A stretch of DNA of 64,000 nt from positions 930,001-994,000 of the forward strand of contig VWND01000095.1 in assembly GCA_009599575.1 (NCBI GenBank). The letters run 5' to 3'. This DNA comes from Blumeriella jaapii. Taxonomy: Eukaryota; Ascomycota; Leotiomycetes; Helotiales; Drepanopezizaceae. Made by a program: the position numbers and the translations under genes. Of this stretch, positions 33,014 through 45,000 are shown piece after piece; position 1 is the stretch's first letter, and the number at the start of each line of letters is the position of its first letter. Below the pieces are notes generated by a model that did no database searches, had not been told where the DNA came from, and saw only the letters and a program-made list of their open reading frames with translations.

Positions 33014-35021
33014 ATGGCGAAACCCCGGGTGGTATATTGGTTCCGAACGGATTTGCGACTTCACGATTCCCCGGCCTTGAAGGCAGCGCTAGATCTTGAC
33101 CCCGAAGCGTTCTGGCCGGTTTGGACGTGGGATCCGCATTATGTCTATCGTGCTCGTGTCGGGACGAACAGATGGCAGTTCTTGTACGTTTTGCAGTCGG
33201 GCGATTGCACATCTTACCTACGTGGCTAACGATTGCTCTCAGGATCGACTGCCAGAATGACGTCTCCAATTCCATCACCAAGCTGAACAAGAAATCCAAA
33301 TTGTTCCTCATGAGAGAAGCGCCTCAGACCTTGTTCCCAAAGCTGTTGAGAGCTTGGAGAGTCACGCATCTCGTCTTTGAAAAAGACACGGACGCTTATG
33401 CTCGAGACAGAGATGTTGAAATCATGAGAGCGGCTGAGGAAGCTGGCGTGTCGGTCATCACGAAGTCAGGCCGGACTCTGTGGGATAGCGATGAGTTGGT
33501 GAAGAAGAATCACGGGAAGCCTACGATGAGCATGAGCCAGGTGCAGGCAGCTGGTCCCAGAGTCGGGCCCATCCCACGCCCGATACCTGCTCCAAAATCA
33601 ATACCGGATCCGGGAGACACGAGTCTTGGATTTGAGCAACACCCCCCAGAGCAGACCCCAGACTTCAACAGCACGTATCGAGATAAGAAGGACGAGTCCT
33701 ATGAGAGCATCGCAGGACCCAACGGCGACTTTGCGCCTCCGACACTGGAAGAACTCGGGTTCCCAGCAGCAACGACACCTCACCGCGGCGGCGAGAGCGT
33801 CGCCCTCAAAGCCCTAGACGAGATAATAGCTAATCAGAAATACACGGCCACGTTCGAGAAACCGAATACGGCACCGACAGCCTTCGAACCCCAATCGACC
33901 ACTCTCCTCTCACCACATCTCCACTTCGGCAGTCTGAGCATCAGAGAATTCTACTGGCGCGTCCAGGACGTCGTCGACTCCTACTCCGGCAAAGCCTCTC
34001 AGCCTCCCGTCTCCTTGACAGGCCAGCTCCTCTTCCGCGACATGTATTTCGGCGCCCAAGCAGCTCTGGGGTATGCCTTCGGCCAGACAATGTACAACTC
34101 GCACTGTCGCTTCATCCCCTGGCACCTCCCTTCCAAGGTGAACCACGAGACCAAGCTCGTGACGGGGGGGTACCACGTCGATTCCCCGCAGGCGGAAGAG
34201 TGGTTCCAGCGCTGGAAGAACGGCCGGACGGGTTTCCCCTGGATCGACGCCCTGATGCGGCAGCTCCAGCAGGAAGGCTGGATCCACCACCTGGGCCGCC
34301 ACGCCGTCGCCTGTTCCTCACGCGCGGCGGCTGTTACATCTCGTGGGAGAGGGGTGCCGAGGTCTTCGAGGAGATGCTGCTCGACCACGAGACGGCGTGC
34401 AACGCGGGCAATTGGCAGTGGCTCTCGTGCACCGCGTTCTTCGCCCAGTTCTTCCGCTGCTATTCCCCCATCGCCTTCCCGCAGAAATGGGACAAGGAGG
34501 GCAAATTCGTCCGCAAGTACGTGCCGGAGCTGGCTAAGCTGGACAAGAAGTTCATCTACGAGCCGTGGAAGGCGCCGCTGCTGGATCAGAAGAAGGCCGG
34601 CGTGAGCGTCAGGGGGGATGGGAAGCGGAGGGAGGACGGCGTGTATCCGAAGCCGATGTTTGATTTCGCCGAGAGGAGAACGGTGTGCTTGGCGGGTATG
34701 AAGGAGGCGTACAAGGTGGGCATTTATGGGGATCATGAGAAGGTTGTTGATGGGAGTTGGAGGGTCTTGTTTGGGGATGAGGGAGAGGGACCGACGGAGG
34801 GGGAAAGCCTTGACGACGCGATGGGGGAGGGGGAGAGCACTGCGCATAAAATCCGAGATGGGGAGGGTGTGGATGATGAGGACAATGCGGCGGTAGCTGA
34901 AGATGAGAACGGTGCTGCCGAGACGGGAGGCGAGAGCAAAGGAGGAGATAAGTCAAAAAGAGGCATAAAAAGAAAGGGGCAGGGAACTTTGGATGGACTT
35001 GTAAAGCGGTCAAAACGATAG
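33014..35021 (+). CDS. Cryptochrome/(6-4)-type photolyase, with a one-base frame break
   Basis: FAD-binding blue-light photoreceptor or DNA repair enzyme. Exon 1 (33014-33183) starts MAKPRVVYWFRTDLRLHDSP, the Rossmann-type photolyase start; a 59-nt intron follows; exon 2 begins at 33243 (IDCQNDVSNSITKLN). Conserved FAD and DNA-contact regions are visible: LLSPHLHFGSLSIREFYWR, GQLLFRDMYFGAQ, TGFPWIDALMRQLQQEGWIH, then ISWERGAEVFEEMLLDHETA, AGNWQWLSCTAFF and FRCYSPIAFPQKWD. Between HLGRHAVAC and FLTRGGCY the frame slips: TGTTCCTC at 34312-34319 lacks one base, probably a T. Otherwise both halves match without a gap. The C-terminal extension is acidic then basic, with a likely nuclear signal in KSKRGIKRKGQ. 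Resembles fungal CryA/PHL1 proteins; repair versus signalling cannot be told from sequence alone. Confidence 0.9.
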
Positions 35022-35261
35022 TACCACCAGGAAAAACAAAAGATTGGAAATACAAGAGATATAATTAAATATGAAGAAAAATGTCTCAGCTCTCGACTAC
35101 CTGTAGCACTTGACCATATGGATCCGAAGCACGCAAAGGTCGGAACAGACGCCTATTTTACACCTGATTCTCTATCCCAAGTTGTCCAATACAAAACGCC
35201 TCATCCCATGCACTTTTCCTCTGTAGCACGCATATTCATACAACGTAGATAGATGTTTTGG

Positions 35262-36733
35262 TCAATCATCCCATTCCTCATCTAACTGGTCGATGAGGCG
35301 ATTCTCGTCCTCAGCACCGCCGTGTCTACCACGGCCGCTGCCGTTTGACGAAATGGACAGTGCGCTGTAACCCCTTCTGCTAGGCATGAAGCGAACACAT
35401 GGTGAAGTGGTGATAATGAAAACATCCTGTGGTTGAAATGTCAGCACGTTTGCTCGAAGACATGTGGACAAGTGAAGTGTGTAGGTGATGAAAGGAGTGA
35501 AATTCAAGGGCGCCGGCGTATGCTATTTGTCTATCCTATGAGCACCCACCCAACGCTATGCAGAGAAAGACAAGAGCAGAGCATGATAAGACATGCATGT
35601 ATAGGAGTATAATGTGGAAGATCTTTTCCTGCGTCCAGTATCCTGCAAAGTTTTCTGTACAAGATCCAGCCGTGGACTGAATTACGAAAGATGAGAGGAT
35701 TCCCACGACGACTTCCGCGATAAGTACGTCTTGTGAGGCTTCTTCGTGCCAGATGACGACCGCACCTCCATCGTAGGCAGCATCCCGTCCCGGACCGAGG
35801 TCACCCTAGGAACGAATTTCTGCTTAACACAAATGCAAGCGCTCACCTTCATGAAGCTGCCGATGCCCGCCCACATGCTATAATTTGGGAGCTGTTTCCA
35901 TCCGCGGGCGTGCGCTACGTTGCGCTGGTAGAACACACCACCGAGGAAGTAGACCATGATGGCGATGACGCCAATGATGCCAAAGAGGGCCCCGGGTCCG
36001 ACTGATTGTTTGGCCGGCTCTGCCATGACGCAGGCTGCTCGGGAGAGGACTTCGAAGTGGTAGGAACATTCTTCGGGGTCGGTTCCGACGAACGTAGCAC
36101 TCGCTTGAGCTGCGAGAGGGTCCTTGTCGCAGTGGAAGGAAATTATGGACGATTTCCTGCGGACACTCTCTTCCCTCTTCGTGATGGTGGCACCTTCGGG
36201 ATCATCTGTGGACCGTTTCTTATTACTCGTACAAGGAGAACCATCCGTGTATTGAAGAACGAGTCGCCTCCCTCGCAGAGTCAATTGCGAGGCGTTCTGT
36301 CTGTACTGGTATTAGTACCGATTTGGGAGGGTGGTAATTTTTCGTGGAATCCTTACCCAATGGAATATCTCTTCCCCTCGAGTTCGTAGTAGGCGCTAAC
36401 GTTCCTCCACATGTCCTTTTCGACGCCGACAAAGTCTCCTACTTGCGATACCACAGGCGCGCAGATATTGAGGGTGAAATTCGCCTGGCTGTCGTGGTAG
36501 TCGTATCCTTTCGCATGCCAATCGTCCACCTTTTCCCCCTTCGCAGGCTTCTTGTCGTCCGCAGGCGGCGCTATAGATAACGATCTGAGATCATAGAAAG
36601 CTCCTGTCGCCGAGGCCACGGTACACGGCTCTACCACCTTCTCGTCCTTCTTGTCGGAGGATGCTGCGCCATTCACTCCATAGTGCAGGGCGAGAGTGAC
36701 GAGTATGCTGGTCGGGAGCGTTGGGAAATGCAT
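35262..36733 (-). CDS. ATG27: Autophagy protein ATG27 (three exons, one long intron)
   Basis: Type I membrane protein that cycles between Golgi, vacuole and phagophore assembly site and promotes ATG9 trafficking. Exons: 36357-36733, 35847-36300, 35262-35426, giving 331 residues. Signal peptide MHFPTLPTSILVTLALHYG; luminal mannose-6-phosphate-receptor-like domain with PCTVASATGAFYDLRSLS, WHAKGYDYHDSQANFTLNIC, RGRRLVLQYTDGSPC and IISFHCDKDP (paired cysteines); one TM segment LFGIIGVIAIMVYFLGGVF followed by ARGWKQLPNYSMWAGIGS; cytosolic tail RRGYSAL (a tyrosine sorting motif) ending ENRLIDQLDEEWDD. Intron 1 (56 nt) has the branch site TACTAAT. Intron 2 is 420 nt, far longer than other introns here. 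The gene is convergent with the photolyase (240 bp between stops). Confidence 0.93.
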
Positions 36734-37592
36734 GATGTAGAGAGGGCTGACGTTGCGTAACAGAGCGCCTTCAGGCGCAACAGGAGAGAGAGATGTATGC
36801 GATGACTGTCTGTGGAGGGTTAAGTTGATGGTGGTGAGCTCGAACTCGAAATATGTAGCTGCAAGCGCCAGGACATCTGTCTTGGCGAAGAATGGATTTA
36901 GCTTCACGGCGTCATGGAAGCTCCGTGCCCCTGGTCCACGTGATATTAATACTTAAGGGAGGTGGTTATCTTTGATTAGCCTTCAGGCGACGAGATCGAT
37001 AATAAGGGATTTATATGATCTTTCAGTCCAACTTCTAGGAATAGAAGTCTTAGCTTTCTGTTCTGGGTATCGACATGCGTCTATTGCTTCGGGGATACAC
37101 GTTCATCGGCTATGCCTCCGATTAGATTTTAGTCTATACTGTGCTGTATGTACTGTACAGTACCTCATTGCAAAGAGATATCAACGAAGTTCTGGATGGA
37201 CCCATATCACTCCGAATTCTCACGTGCTGGGGTCTTTTTCCCCAACGCAGTGCTGGTACGTTTGTAGTCAAGCAGTCTTGTATGCAGCTCTTCGTCAAGT
37301 TGAGAAGAAATGCCAATAGTCATGGAAGTGTTGATGGCATAAATACCCGACTCTTCGTGGTGGTTTTCGACCACGGTCTGCGCCCTGTCCCGCCCTGCAT
37401 CACGCTAGACTCGTTCGAAGCTTGAAGTCATCATCATCGAATGGACTGCGATCCCCGGATGAGCCCATCAACAACACCCTTCTTTCTGCTAAACCCTCAC
37501 TTGGGCCTTGCCAACTTGTGCTCCGAAATTCTGCGTGGGCGCTTTCTGGAACGAGTGATCGCACATAATCGACTCACTGGTCGGCGTCAAAG
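36734..37592. promoter_or_regulatory. Divergent intergenic region ATG27 / ERG24
   Basis: 859 bp between start codons of ATG27 (-) and ERG24 (+). It must hold both promoters. One GTACTGTAC with an overlapping reverse-complement copy occurs at 37150-37163. Confidence 0.5.
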
Positions 37593-39182
37593 ATGGCCGC
37601 GAAAAATCCCCAGGCGGTGGCTGCTGCGCACGCCGGACCGCATGGCTATGAATTCGGTGGGCCGTAGGTCTTGCTCTCGATGGCTGCCGAGTATGTGCTC
37701 ATGGTTTCCAGGCTCGGCGCGTTCGGTATCTCTTTCGGCCTGCCGATTGCCGTTTACGCTGCGACTTTCCTCTGCAACGATATTTCTGGCTGCCCAGTCC
37801 CCTCCGCGCTGTCGCCCTCGACCCTGACCATTGAGCAACTCAAGCGCGACGTGGGATGGCCTGCAGATGGCATCTATGGCCTGTCGAGCTGGGATGTGAC
37901 GATGAAGGTGTTGGGATACTACTTGCTGAGTCTGGTTCTCCACCGAGTGCTGCCAGGAGAGGACAAGGAGGGCGTTGAGCTTGCGTCTGGGGGGAGGCTC
38001 AAGTACAAGCTCAATAGTGCGTGGCAATCCCATGGTTCGAGACAGCTCTAACACCACGTAGCATGGTCTTCGACGATGTTTACCTTCGCGATTCTCGCCG
38101 CTGGTACCGCATACCAGGGCGCAGACTTCCCCGTATGGACCTACATCTACCAAAACTACCTCCAAATCGTGACGGCAAACATGCTCATCTCGTACGCCCT
38201 CGCCACGTTTGTCTACGTGCGTAGCTTCAGCGTCCAGCCAGGCAATGCGGAACTGCGCGAGTTGGCCGCTGGGGGGCACACGGGTAACGTGCTCTACGAC
38301 TGGTTCATCGGTCGCGAACTCAACCCGCGGGTTACCCTCCCTCTCCTCGGCGAAATCGACATCAAGGAGTTCTGCGAGTTGCGACCGGGCCTCATGGGGT
38401 GGATCATCTTGGACTTTACGTTCATCGCGCACCAGTACAAGACGTACGGTCACATCACGGACAGCATTGTTCTTGTGACTCTCTTCCAGACGCTCTACGT
38501 CCTCGACTCGTACTGGATGGAGAGCGCAATCCTCACCACCATGGACATCACCACCGATGGCTTCGGATTCATGCTGGCGTTCGGCGATCTCGCGTGGGTT
38601 CCCTTCGTCTACTCCTTCCAGGCCAAGTACCTGGCCACATACCCCTTGAGCTTGGGTCCAGCGGGCTGCGCTGGGGTCCTCGGCGTCCTCGGGGTCGGAT
38701 ACTACATCTTCCGCAGCGCCAACAACGAGAAGAATCGATTCCGTACCGACCCCTCGGACCCACGCGTCGCGCACCTGCAGTACCTGGAGACCAAGTCCGG
38801 CTCCAGGCTCCTGACGTCGGGATGGTGGGGACGGGCTCGCCACATCAACTACTTTGGTGACTGGATCATGTCGTGGGCCATGTGCCTCACGACGGGTCTC
38901 TCGGGCTACCTCGTCCAGCACCGCTCGGTGGCGCCGGCGCCGGGCATGTCGATGGCGGACCAGTCGTTTGTCTACGGCGGGCCCACGACATACACGGAGG
39001 TCCTGCAAGGTCCTGCGCGCGGGTATGGGGTGATCATCACGTACTGGTACATGTTCTACTTTGGCATCCTGCTCATCCATCGCGAGATGCGCGACGAGGA
39101 GAAATGCCTCCGCAAGTACGGCGACGACTGGCGACGGTACCGCGCGATTGTGAAGTACCGGATCATCCCCGGCATCTACTAG
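37593..39182 (+). CDS. ERG24: Delta(14)-sterol reductase (three exons)
   Basis: ER enzyme of ergosterol synthesis that reduces the C14-C15 double bond after CYP51 demethylation, using NADPH. Exons 37593-37663, 37712-38016 and 38062-39182 encode 498 residues. The first intron splits GYEFGGP-LGAFGISFGLP, the conserved N-terminal signature; the second splits YKLN-T-WSSTMFTFAIL. Visible ERG4/ERG24 hallmarks: FIGRELNPRVTLPLLGEIDI, ELRPGLMGWIILDFTFIAHQ, INYFGDWIMSWAMCLTTG and the C-terminal LLIHREMRDEEKCLRKYGDD followed by YRIIPGIY. About eight hydrophobic segments. Full length for the family. A 564-residue ORF on the opposite strand is a shadow. Confidence 0.95.
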
Positions 39183-39282
39183 GCCCGCCCGCAGACGTGG
39201 TGGGCGTGGGGGGGGGACCGGCTTCGGGCTTCGGGGGGCCGGCTTCGGTTGAGCAGGTGCACGATGCTGCCTCCTCTTCATT

Positions 39283-39357
39283 CTGGCGGGCAGAGAAGCC
39301 GATGCGACTGACGGGCGGAGAAGCAGATGCGTCTGGCGGGCGGAGAAGCAGATGCGG
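39283..39357. repeat. Three tandem copies of a 25-bp unit
   Basis: Units of the type CTGGCGGGCGGAGAAGCAGA + TGCGG at 39283, 39308 and 39333, with a few substitutions between copies. Confidence 0.85.
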
Positions 39358-39636
39358 TCTTGGGAGGACGGGGCGAGGCGGGAGTGGATGGGGGATGGGG
39401 GATGGTGGATGGTCTGCCATAGCGGATCCCCTCATGCCTACTCCGTCACGATGCCCGGGAGCGCTTCCCCGAGACGGGAGCGGCCGTTGTTGATGTACAC
39501 TTTATGACCTCCTGTAGAGTAGATATCTGCGTTTGGTTGCATCCAAGAAAGTCCGGAGATCTCCCGCGTCTCCCGGCCTGCGATCCGGTGGAGCTGGTCT
39601 GCCGCGTGCGCACGCGACATGCTACACCGTCGGTCG

Positions 39637-39687
39637 GTACGGTACGGTACGGCACGGCACGGTACCGATGCATGTACCGTACCGTAC
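39637..39687. repeat. Perfect 14-bp inverted repeat of GTACGG units
   Basis: GTACGGTACGGTAC at 39637-39650 pairs with GTACCGTACCGTAC at 39674-39687 across a 23-nt spacer, so the region could form a hairpin or cruciform. Additional GGCACGG and CCGTACC units surround it. Confidence 0.85.
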
Positions 39688-41121
39688 GGTATCCGTACCG
39701 TACTGCACTGTCCAGAATACAGTACCGTCGGACTCGGTCAAAGCATCACAGGCCACCATCCATGACATGCAGGCCGAGACGAAGCCACAGGTACTTGAAA
39801 CGGCGCAAAAGCATCCTGTCCGGACATGACATGCAGGGCGGGCACCGCAGCCGCAGCCGTGACCCTCGCCGAACCAGCACCGGTCACGATGGCGATGGGG
39901 CGAGACGAGCGCGTTCCCCCTCTTTGCGGTGGCGTCGTGTAACGCGATCGCTGTCTTTGCGGCGGGCGGAGATGCGGGGAAGGAAGGAAGAAGGAAGGAA
40001 GGAAGGAAGGAGATGCGGGGAAGGGCGGGAGAGAGAGGTTGTGTCTGTCGGTCGGTCGGTCGGTCTGTAGGGTACTATGTATGTACTGTGTGTATGTATG
40101 GACGTACGTACGTACGGTGTGGAAGTAGAGGTGTGACGGGCGGATGCAGTTGCAGTTGCAGATGCGTTTGCAGATGCAGATGCAGATGCGGTTGCGGTTG
40201 TAGCCGAGGCGGGGAACCTGGGCTGGGGGCTTGAGGTACTGTACAGTAGGACGTTATCCTGTATGTGTACCTATGTGTGTGTGCACAGTACAGTAGGTAG
40301 GTAAGTATAGTATGTGTACATCGGCTATGTATTGTCTCCCCGGTTAAAAGCGAAAGGGGTGTGGAGACTAAGCTTGATTTAATAAAATAGTATTTCACAC
40401 GCGATGGAAAGGAAAACCTTTTACGGAGCATAGGTAGGGTACGTGTACGTACGACAAGCACGGTGGGGGTTGGAAACCTGCCTTCGTAGATAGGGAAGGG
40501 AAGAGACGAAATACATTATTTGAGTATTTTGATGATGTTTTGTATGTCCATCTTCAGCGGTGATGATACTGTAACAGCTTGATACTGTAAGAGCTGATAT
40601 ACTGTACATACTTCCGATTCACTCTGTATGTCCACTCCTGCTCACCGACCTTTTCCCACGCGTCTTGTTAAGCTTCCCGTGATTATTGCGCTGCGCTGCG
40701 TGCGTGCGTAGGATTTGTTCGAGTAATTTGAATGTACACAGTAATTCTGTACCAAGCTCTGTTCGTATGTACACACTGTACTGTACTTCTTGTTTCTTAC
40801 TTGCTTTGCGTTTTGTGCTGTGTAGAAGATTACCGGAAGGTGGGTTGTTACCTGATGGGGATGAGATCGGCTTAACTTTGTTTGATTAGGGTTGAGATGG
40901 AGCCGATGTGTGTGTTCTGTACTGTGTACTGTACCTTATGTGTATGTGTGTGTGTATGTGTGACAGTGGTGGGTGGTGCAGGTCTGTACTGCACTGTACT
41001 GTATGTATGTATGTATGTATGTAGGTATGTATGGATGGTACAGGATGTAGACAGACGGTCACCTTGAGAAGAGTAGGAAGTTGGAATTGGATGTGGGAGT
41101 TGGAACTGGAACTGGGAGTTG

Positions 41122-41173
41122 GAAGTGGGAATTAGAAGTGGGAATTAGAAGTGGGAATTAGAAGTGGGAATTA
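41122..41173. repeat. Four exact tandem copies of a 13-bp unit
   Basis: GAAGTGGGAATTA repeated at 41122, 41135, 41148 and 41161 with no mismatch, embedded in a longer purine-rich GGAACTGG/GGAGTTGG tract. Confidence 0.92.
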
Positions 41174-42012
41174 GAACTGGAACCGGGAAGAGATCCAGGG
41201 ATGTGCATACATACTGTATGGAGTCTGTACTGTACGGTACGGCATCTGTACACAGGACTGTAAGAAGGAGGCAACATCGGACGAAGACTTGCTTTTCTCG
41301 CATCGGCCATGTAGAACTTGGCTGCGTGCGGTAGGGGACCGACCTCACTTTGTACAGACTTGCATGGTGTGCGATGCCAGCATCTTCTGGGTCGTAATCT
41401 AACATAGTTCCATGAAAGCTTCACGTGTTGGGGGTTTCACCTTTTTTTTTTGTTTTTTTTTTTTTCCCTCTCTCTTCCCTCTTTTCCCCTCTTTTTTCCC
41501 TTTTTTTTTCTTCTTTTCCCCCTAGAGTTCCCTTAATCTTTTGATGTTTTCTCCCTCTATAATCCCTTTTTCCCTCCACACCAAGTGGCTTGCTCGTCGA
41601 TCCGCAGATCCCCCCCGAGATGTGATGTGAGGGGGACTGTCCATGCGATCGCTCACGGCTCAGACGGGGCCACGCCGGCGGTCCGTCCGTGGACCCCTCC
41701 CCTCCTGGCAAAGTCAATCAATTACCGGAACGACTCGTCGTCCCTCGGTGATCGGCAGCCGCGCTCGCCCAGGGTCGAGGCAAATGCGGTCTTGTCCTGT
41801 CCTGTACGTGCGTCAAGTCGGGTCGGCAGGCATCTGGCAGGCGGGCGGGCATCGCACACCGCATCGCACGACGCGCCCGTCGCGTCGGTCGCGACGGCAA
41901 AGTACTTAAGGGGCGCGGGTGACCGGCCGTCGCTCGTGCGGGTGGAGGATCACGTTTCTCTCTCTCCGTCTCTCTCTCCGTCTCTCTCTCTCTGTCCCTC
42001 CGTCGCCTCATC

Positions 42013-45000
42013 ATGATGCTCTCGACGTCCGTCGTGGCCGTGCTGGCGGGCATGGCCAGCGGCGTCGCGTCCTCACTCGCCCCACGACAGGTGAGTCGGT
42101 CTACGCTTCTCTAGATGTGTACATATGCACGTCTACACCTACACATACACATACACATCCACATCCACACCTCTACGCCTCTACACTGATTATCTACACC
42201 TCTACACCTCTACCTCTCTTCACCTCCACACCTCTTCACCGATATTCTACACATCCACACATCCACTTCCATTTCCATTTCCACTCCCACTTCCACTCCC
42301 ATCTCAACCTCCACTTCCACCCCCCCCAACCTCCTCATGCTGGCGACGCAACATCCATTGACCTCGGCCAGACATATCCCAATGCCACCTTCACCAATCA
42401 CACCGCCACCAACGCATCGCGCGACGATGCCCGCGCCTCGGCGCCCTTCTACCCCTCGCCGTGGATGCGCGGCCAGGGCGAGTGGGCCGACGCCTACGTC
42501 CAGGCGAGGGACTTCGTCTCGCAACTCACGCTGCTCGAGAAGGTCAACCTGACGACGGGCGTGGGATGGGAGGGCGAGCAGTGCGTGGGACAGGTCAGAG
42601 CCCCTCCGAGAATCCCTCTCCCATCAGAGCCCCCTCTCCCCCTCTCCCCTCCACTCCCCCCCTCTCCCCCGCGCGCACCCCGTTGACCGCGCGCCCCCCG
42701 CAGACCGGCGCCATCCCGCGCCTGGGCTTTCGCAGCCTGTGTTTGCAGGACTCGCCCGTCGGCATCCGCTACGCGGACTACGTGAGCGTCTTTGCCGCCG
42801 GCCAGACGGTCGCCGCCACCTTCGATCGCACCCTCCTCTACGCCCGAGGCTACGCCATGGCCCAGGAGCACAAGGCCAAGGGCGTCACGGTGCAGCTGGG
42901 CCCCGTGGCCGGGCCCCTCGGACGCGCGCCGGCCGGCGGACGCAATTGGGAAGGCTTCTCGCCCGACCCCTACCTGAGTGAGCGCCTCCCTCCCCGCCCG
43001 ATCCCGCGCCGCCGACCCCGCTGACCCGGCTGACCCGGCTGCTAGCCGGCGTGGGCATGTTCGAGACGATCAAGGGGATGCAAGACGCCGGCGTCATTGC
43101 CTGCGCGAAGCATTACATCGCGAACGAGCAGGTAGCCTGGCCTCCTCCCTTCCCCCCCGCCATGTCGGGTCCCCGCGTTCTGACCCGTGACAGGAACACT
43201 ACCGCCAGGCTTCCGAGACGCGAGGCCAGGACAACGAGGTCGCCGAGTCGCTCTCGTCCAACATTGACGACGTGACCATGCACGAGCTCTACCTGTGGCC
43301 CTTCGCGGATGCGGTCCGCGCCGGCGTCGGTTCCGTCATGTGCTCCTACAACCAGATCAACAATTCCTACGGCTGCCAGAATTCGAAGGTGCTCAACAAC
43401 CTCTTGAAAGACGAGGTGAGTTTATGGATCCGCACCGGATGTTGTCTTTTTTTTTTCTTTTTTTCTTTTTTTTCTCTCTCTCTTTTTTTCTCTTTCTCTT
43501 TTTTCTCTCTCTTTTTTTTCTCTCTCCTTTTTTTTCTCTCTCCTTTTTCTCCCTCTCTTTTTTTTTCTCTCCCCCCCCCCTCTCCTCTCATTTGGCTGCC
43601 ATTAGACCGGCAACGCGCAAGAACGAGCATCCACTGACGGTACCATCTTCCAGCTGGGATTTGAGGGCTTCGTAGTGAGTGATTGGCAAGCCCAGCACAC
43701 AGGAGCTGCATCCGCTGCGGCGGGACTTGACATGACCATGCCCGGCGATACTCTCTTTTCCTCGGGAGCCACCTTCTGGGGCACGAATTTGACGCTGGCG
43801 GTGCTCAACGGAACGGTCCCCGAATGGCGCCTTGACGACATGGCCACGCGAATCATGGCCGCCTACTTTAAAGTTGGTCTGACGCTCGACGAGCCTCCCA
43901 TCAGCTTCAGTTCCTGGACCACCGACACATTCGGATACTTGAATCCCATCTCCGACGCCAACTTTCAGCAGGTCAACTGGCACGTCGATGTTCGTGGCGA
44001 CCATGCTCCGTTGATTCGCGAAATCGGCGCTAGAGCTACCGTGCTCCTCAAGAATCTGAACAACACTCTTCCTCTCCACAAGCCGAAGTTTCTGGCCGTG
44101 ATCGGAGAGGACGCGGGGCCGAACACCAACGGACCAAACGCTTGCTGGGATCGTGGATGCAACAAGGGAACTTTGGGCATGGCCTGGGGCTCCGGCACGG
44201 CCAACTACCCGTACCTGGTCACCCCTGATACTGCCCTTCAAAACCAAGCCGTGGCGGACGGTTCGAGATACGAGAGTGTCTTGGACAATTATGCCACCTC
44301 CCAGATCCTGTCCTTGGTAGGAAAACCCGAAGTCACGGCGATTGTGTTCGTCAACGCCAACTCGGGAGAGGGTTACATTCACGTGGATGACAACCGGGGG
44401 GACCGCAACAATCTCACCCTCTGGGGCTCCGGAGACGACCTGATCAAGAACGTGTCGGCGATCTGCAACAACACCATCGTGGTGATCCACTCGGTAGGTC
44501 CCACGCTCGTGACGGACTGGTATGACAGTCCAAACGTCACGGCGATCCTTTGGGCAGGTCTTCCTGGTCAAGAGAGCGGCAACAGCATCGCGGACGTGCT
44601 CTACGGCAGAGTCAACCCCGCAGCACGCACCCCCTTCACTTGGGGTGCTACGCGGGAGAGTTATGGAACCGACATTCTGTACGACCCCAACAATGGCGCT
44701 GACGCGCCTCAAGATGATTTCACCGAGGGTGTGTTCATCGACTACCGAGAGTTCGATCGCTCGGGCAGCACGCCCATCTTCGAATTTGGATTCGGCCTGT
44801 CCTACACCACATTCGAGTACTCCGACCTCACGGTCACCAAGCACGACGTCGCTCCCTACGCCCCGACGACCGGCATGACCGAGGCCGCACCAGTTCTCGG
44901 CACCTTCTCCACCGACCTGAACGATTATCTCTTTCCCAACGCCAGTTTCCCGCACGTCTGGAAATTCATCTATCCCTACCTCAACAGCACCGACGCGAGG

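Larger units (their letters stand above)
39183..42012. other. Microsatellite-rich gene-free interval upstream of the beta-glucosidase
   Basis: 2.8 kb with no supported gene. It holds 25-bp and 13-bp tandem repeats, a 14-bp inverted repeat, GGAA, GGTC, GCAGAT/GCAGTT and GTAT runs, and four exact GTACTGTAC copies (40236, 40778, 40926, 41227). A T-rich run (41441-41510) lies ~0.5 kb before the GH3 start. ORFs here are repeat translations. Confidence 0.6.

Noticed and set aside
33014..39182. Photolyase, ATG27 and ERG24 as a functional cluster
   Set aside because: Different pathways, mixed strands and no shared regulatory sequence; ordinary adjacency of core genes.
37587..39281. 564-residue open frame on the minus strand opposite ERG24
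   Set aside because: It is the mirror of a high-GC coding exon; the plus strand gives a complete sterol reductase, and the minus product is Arg/Val/Glu-rich with no domain.
43588..44955. 455-residue minus-strand frame opposite the beta-glucosidase
   Set aside because: Shadow of the GH3 last exon; no domain, and the GH3 reading is unambiguous.
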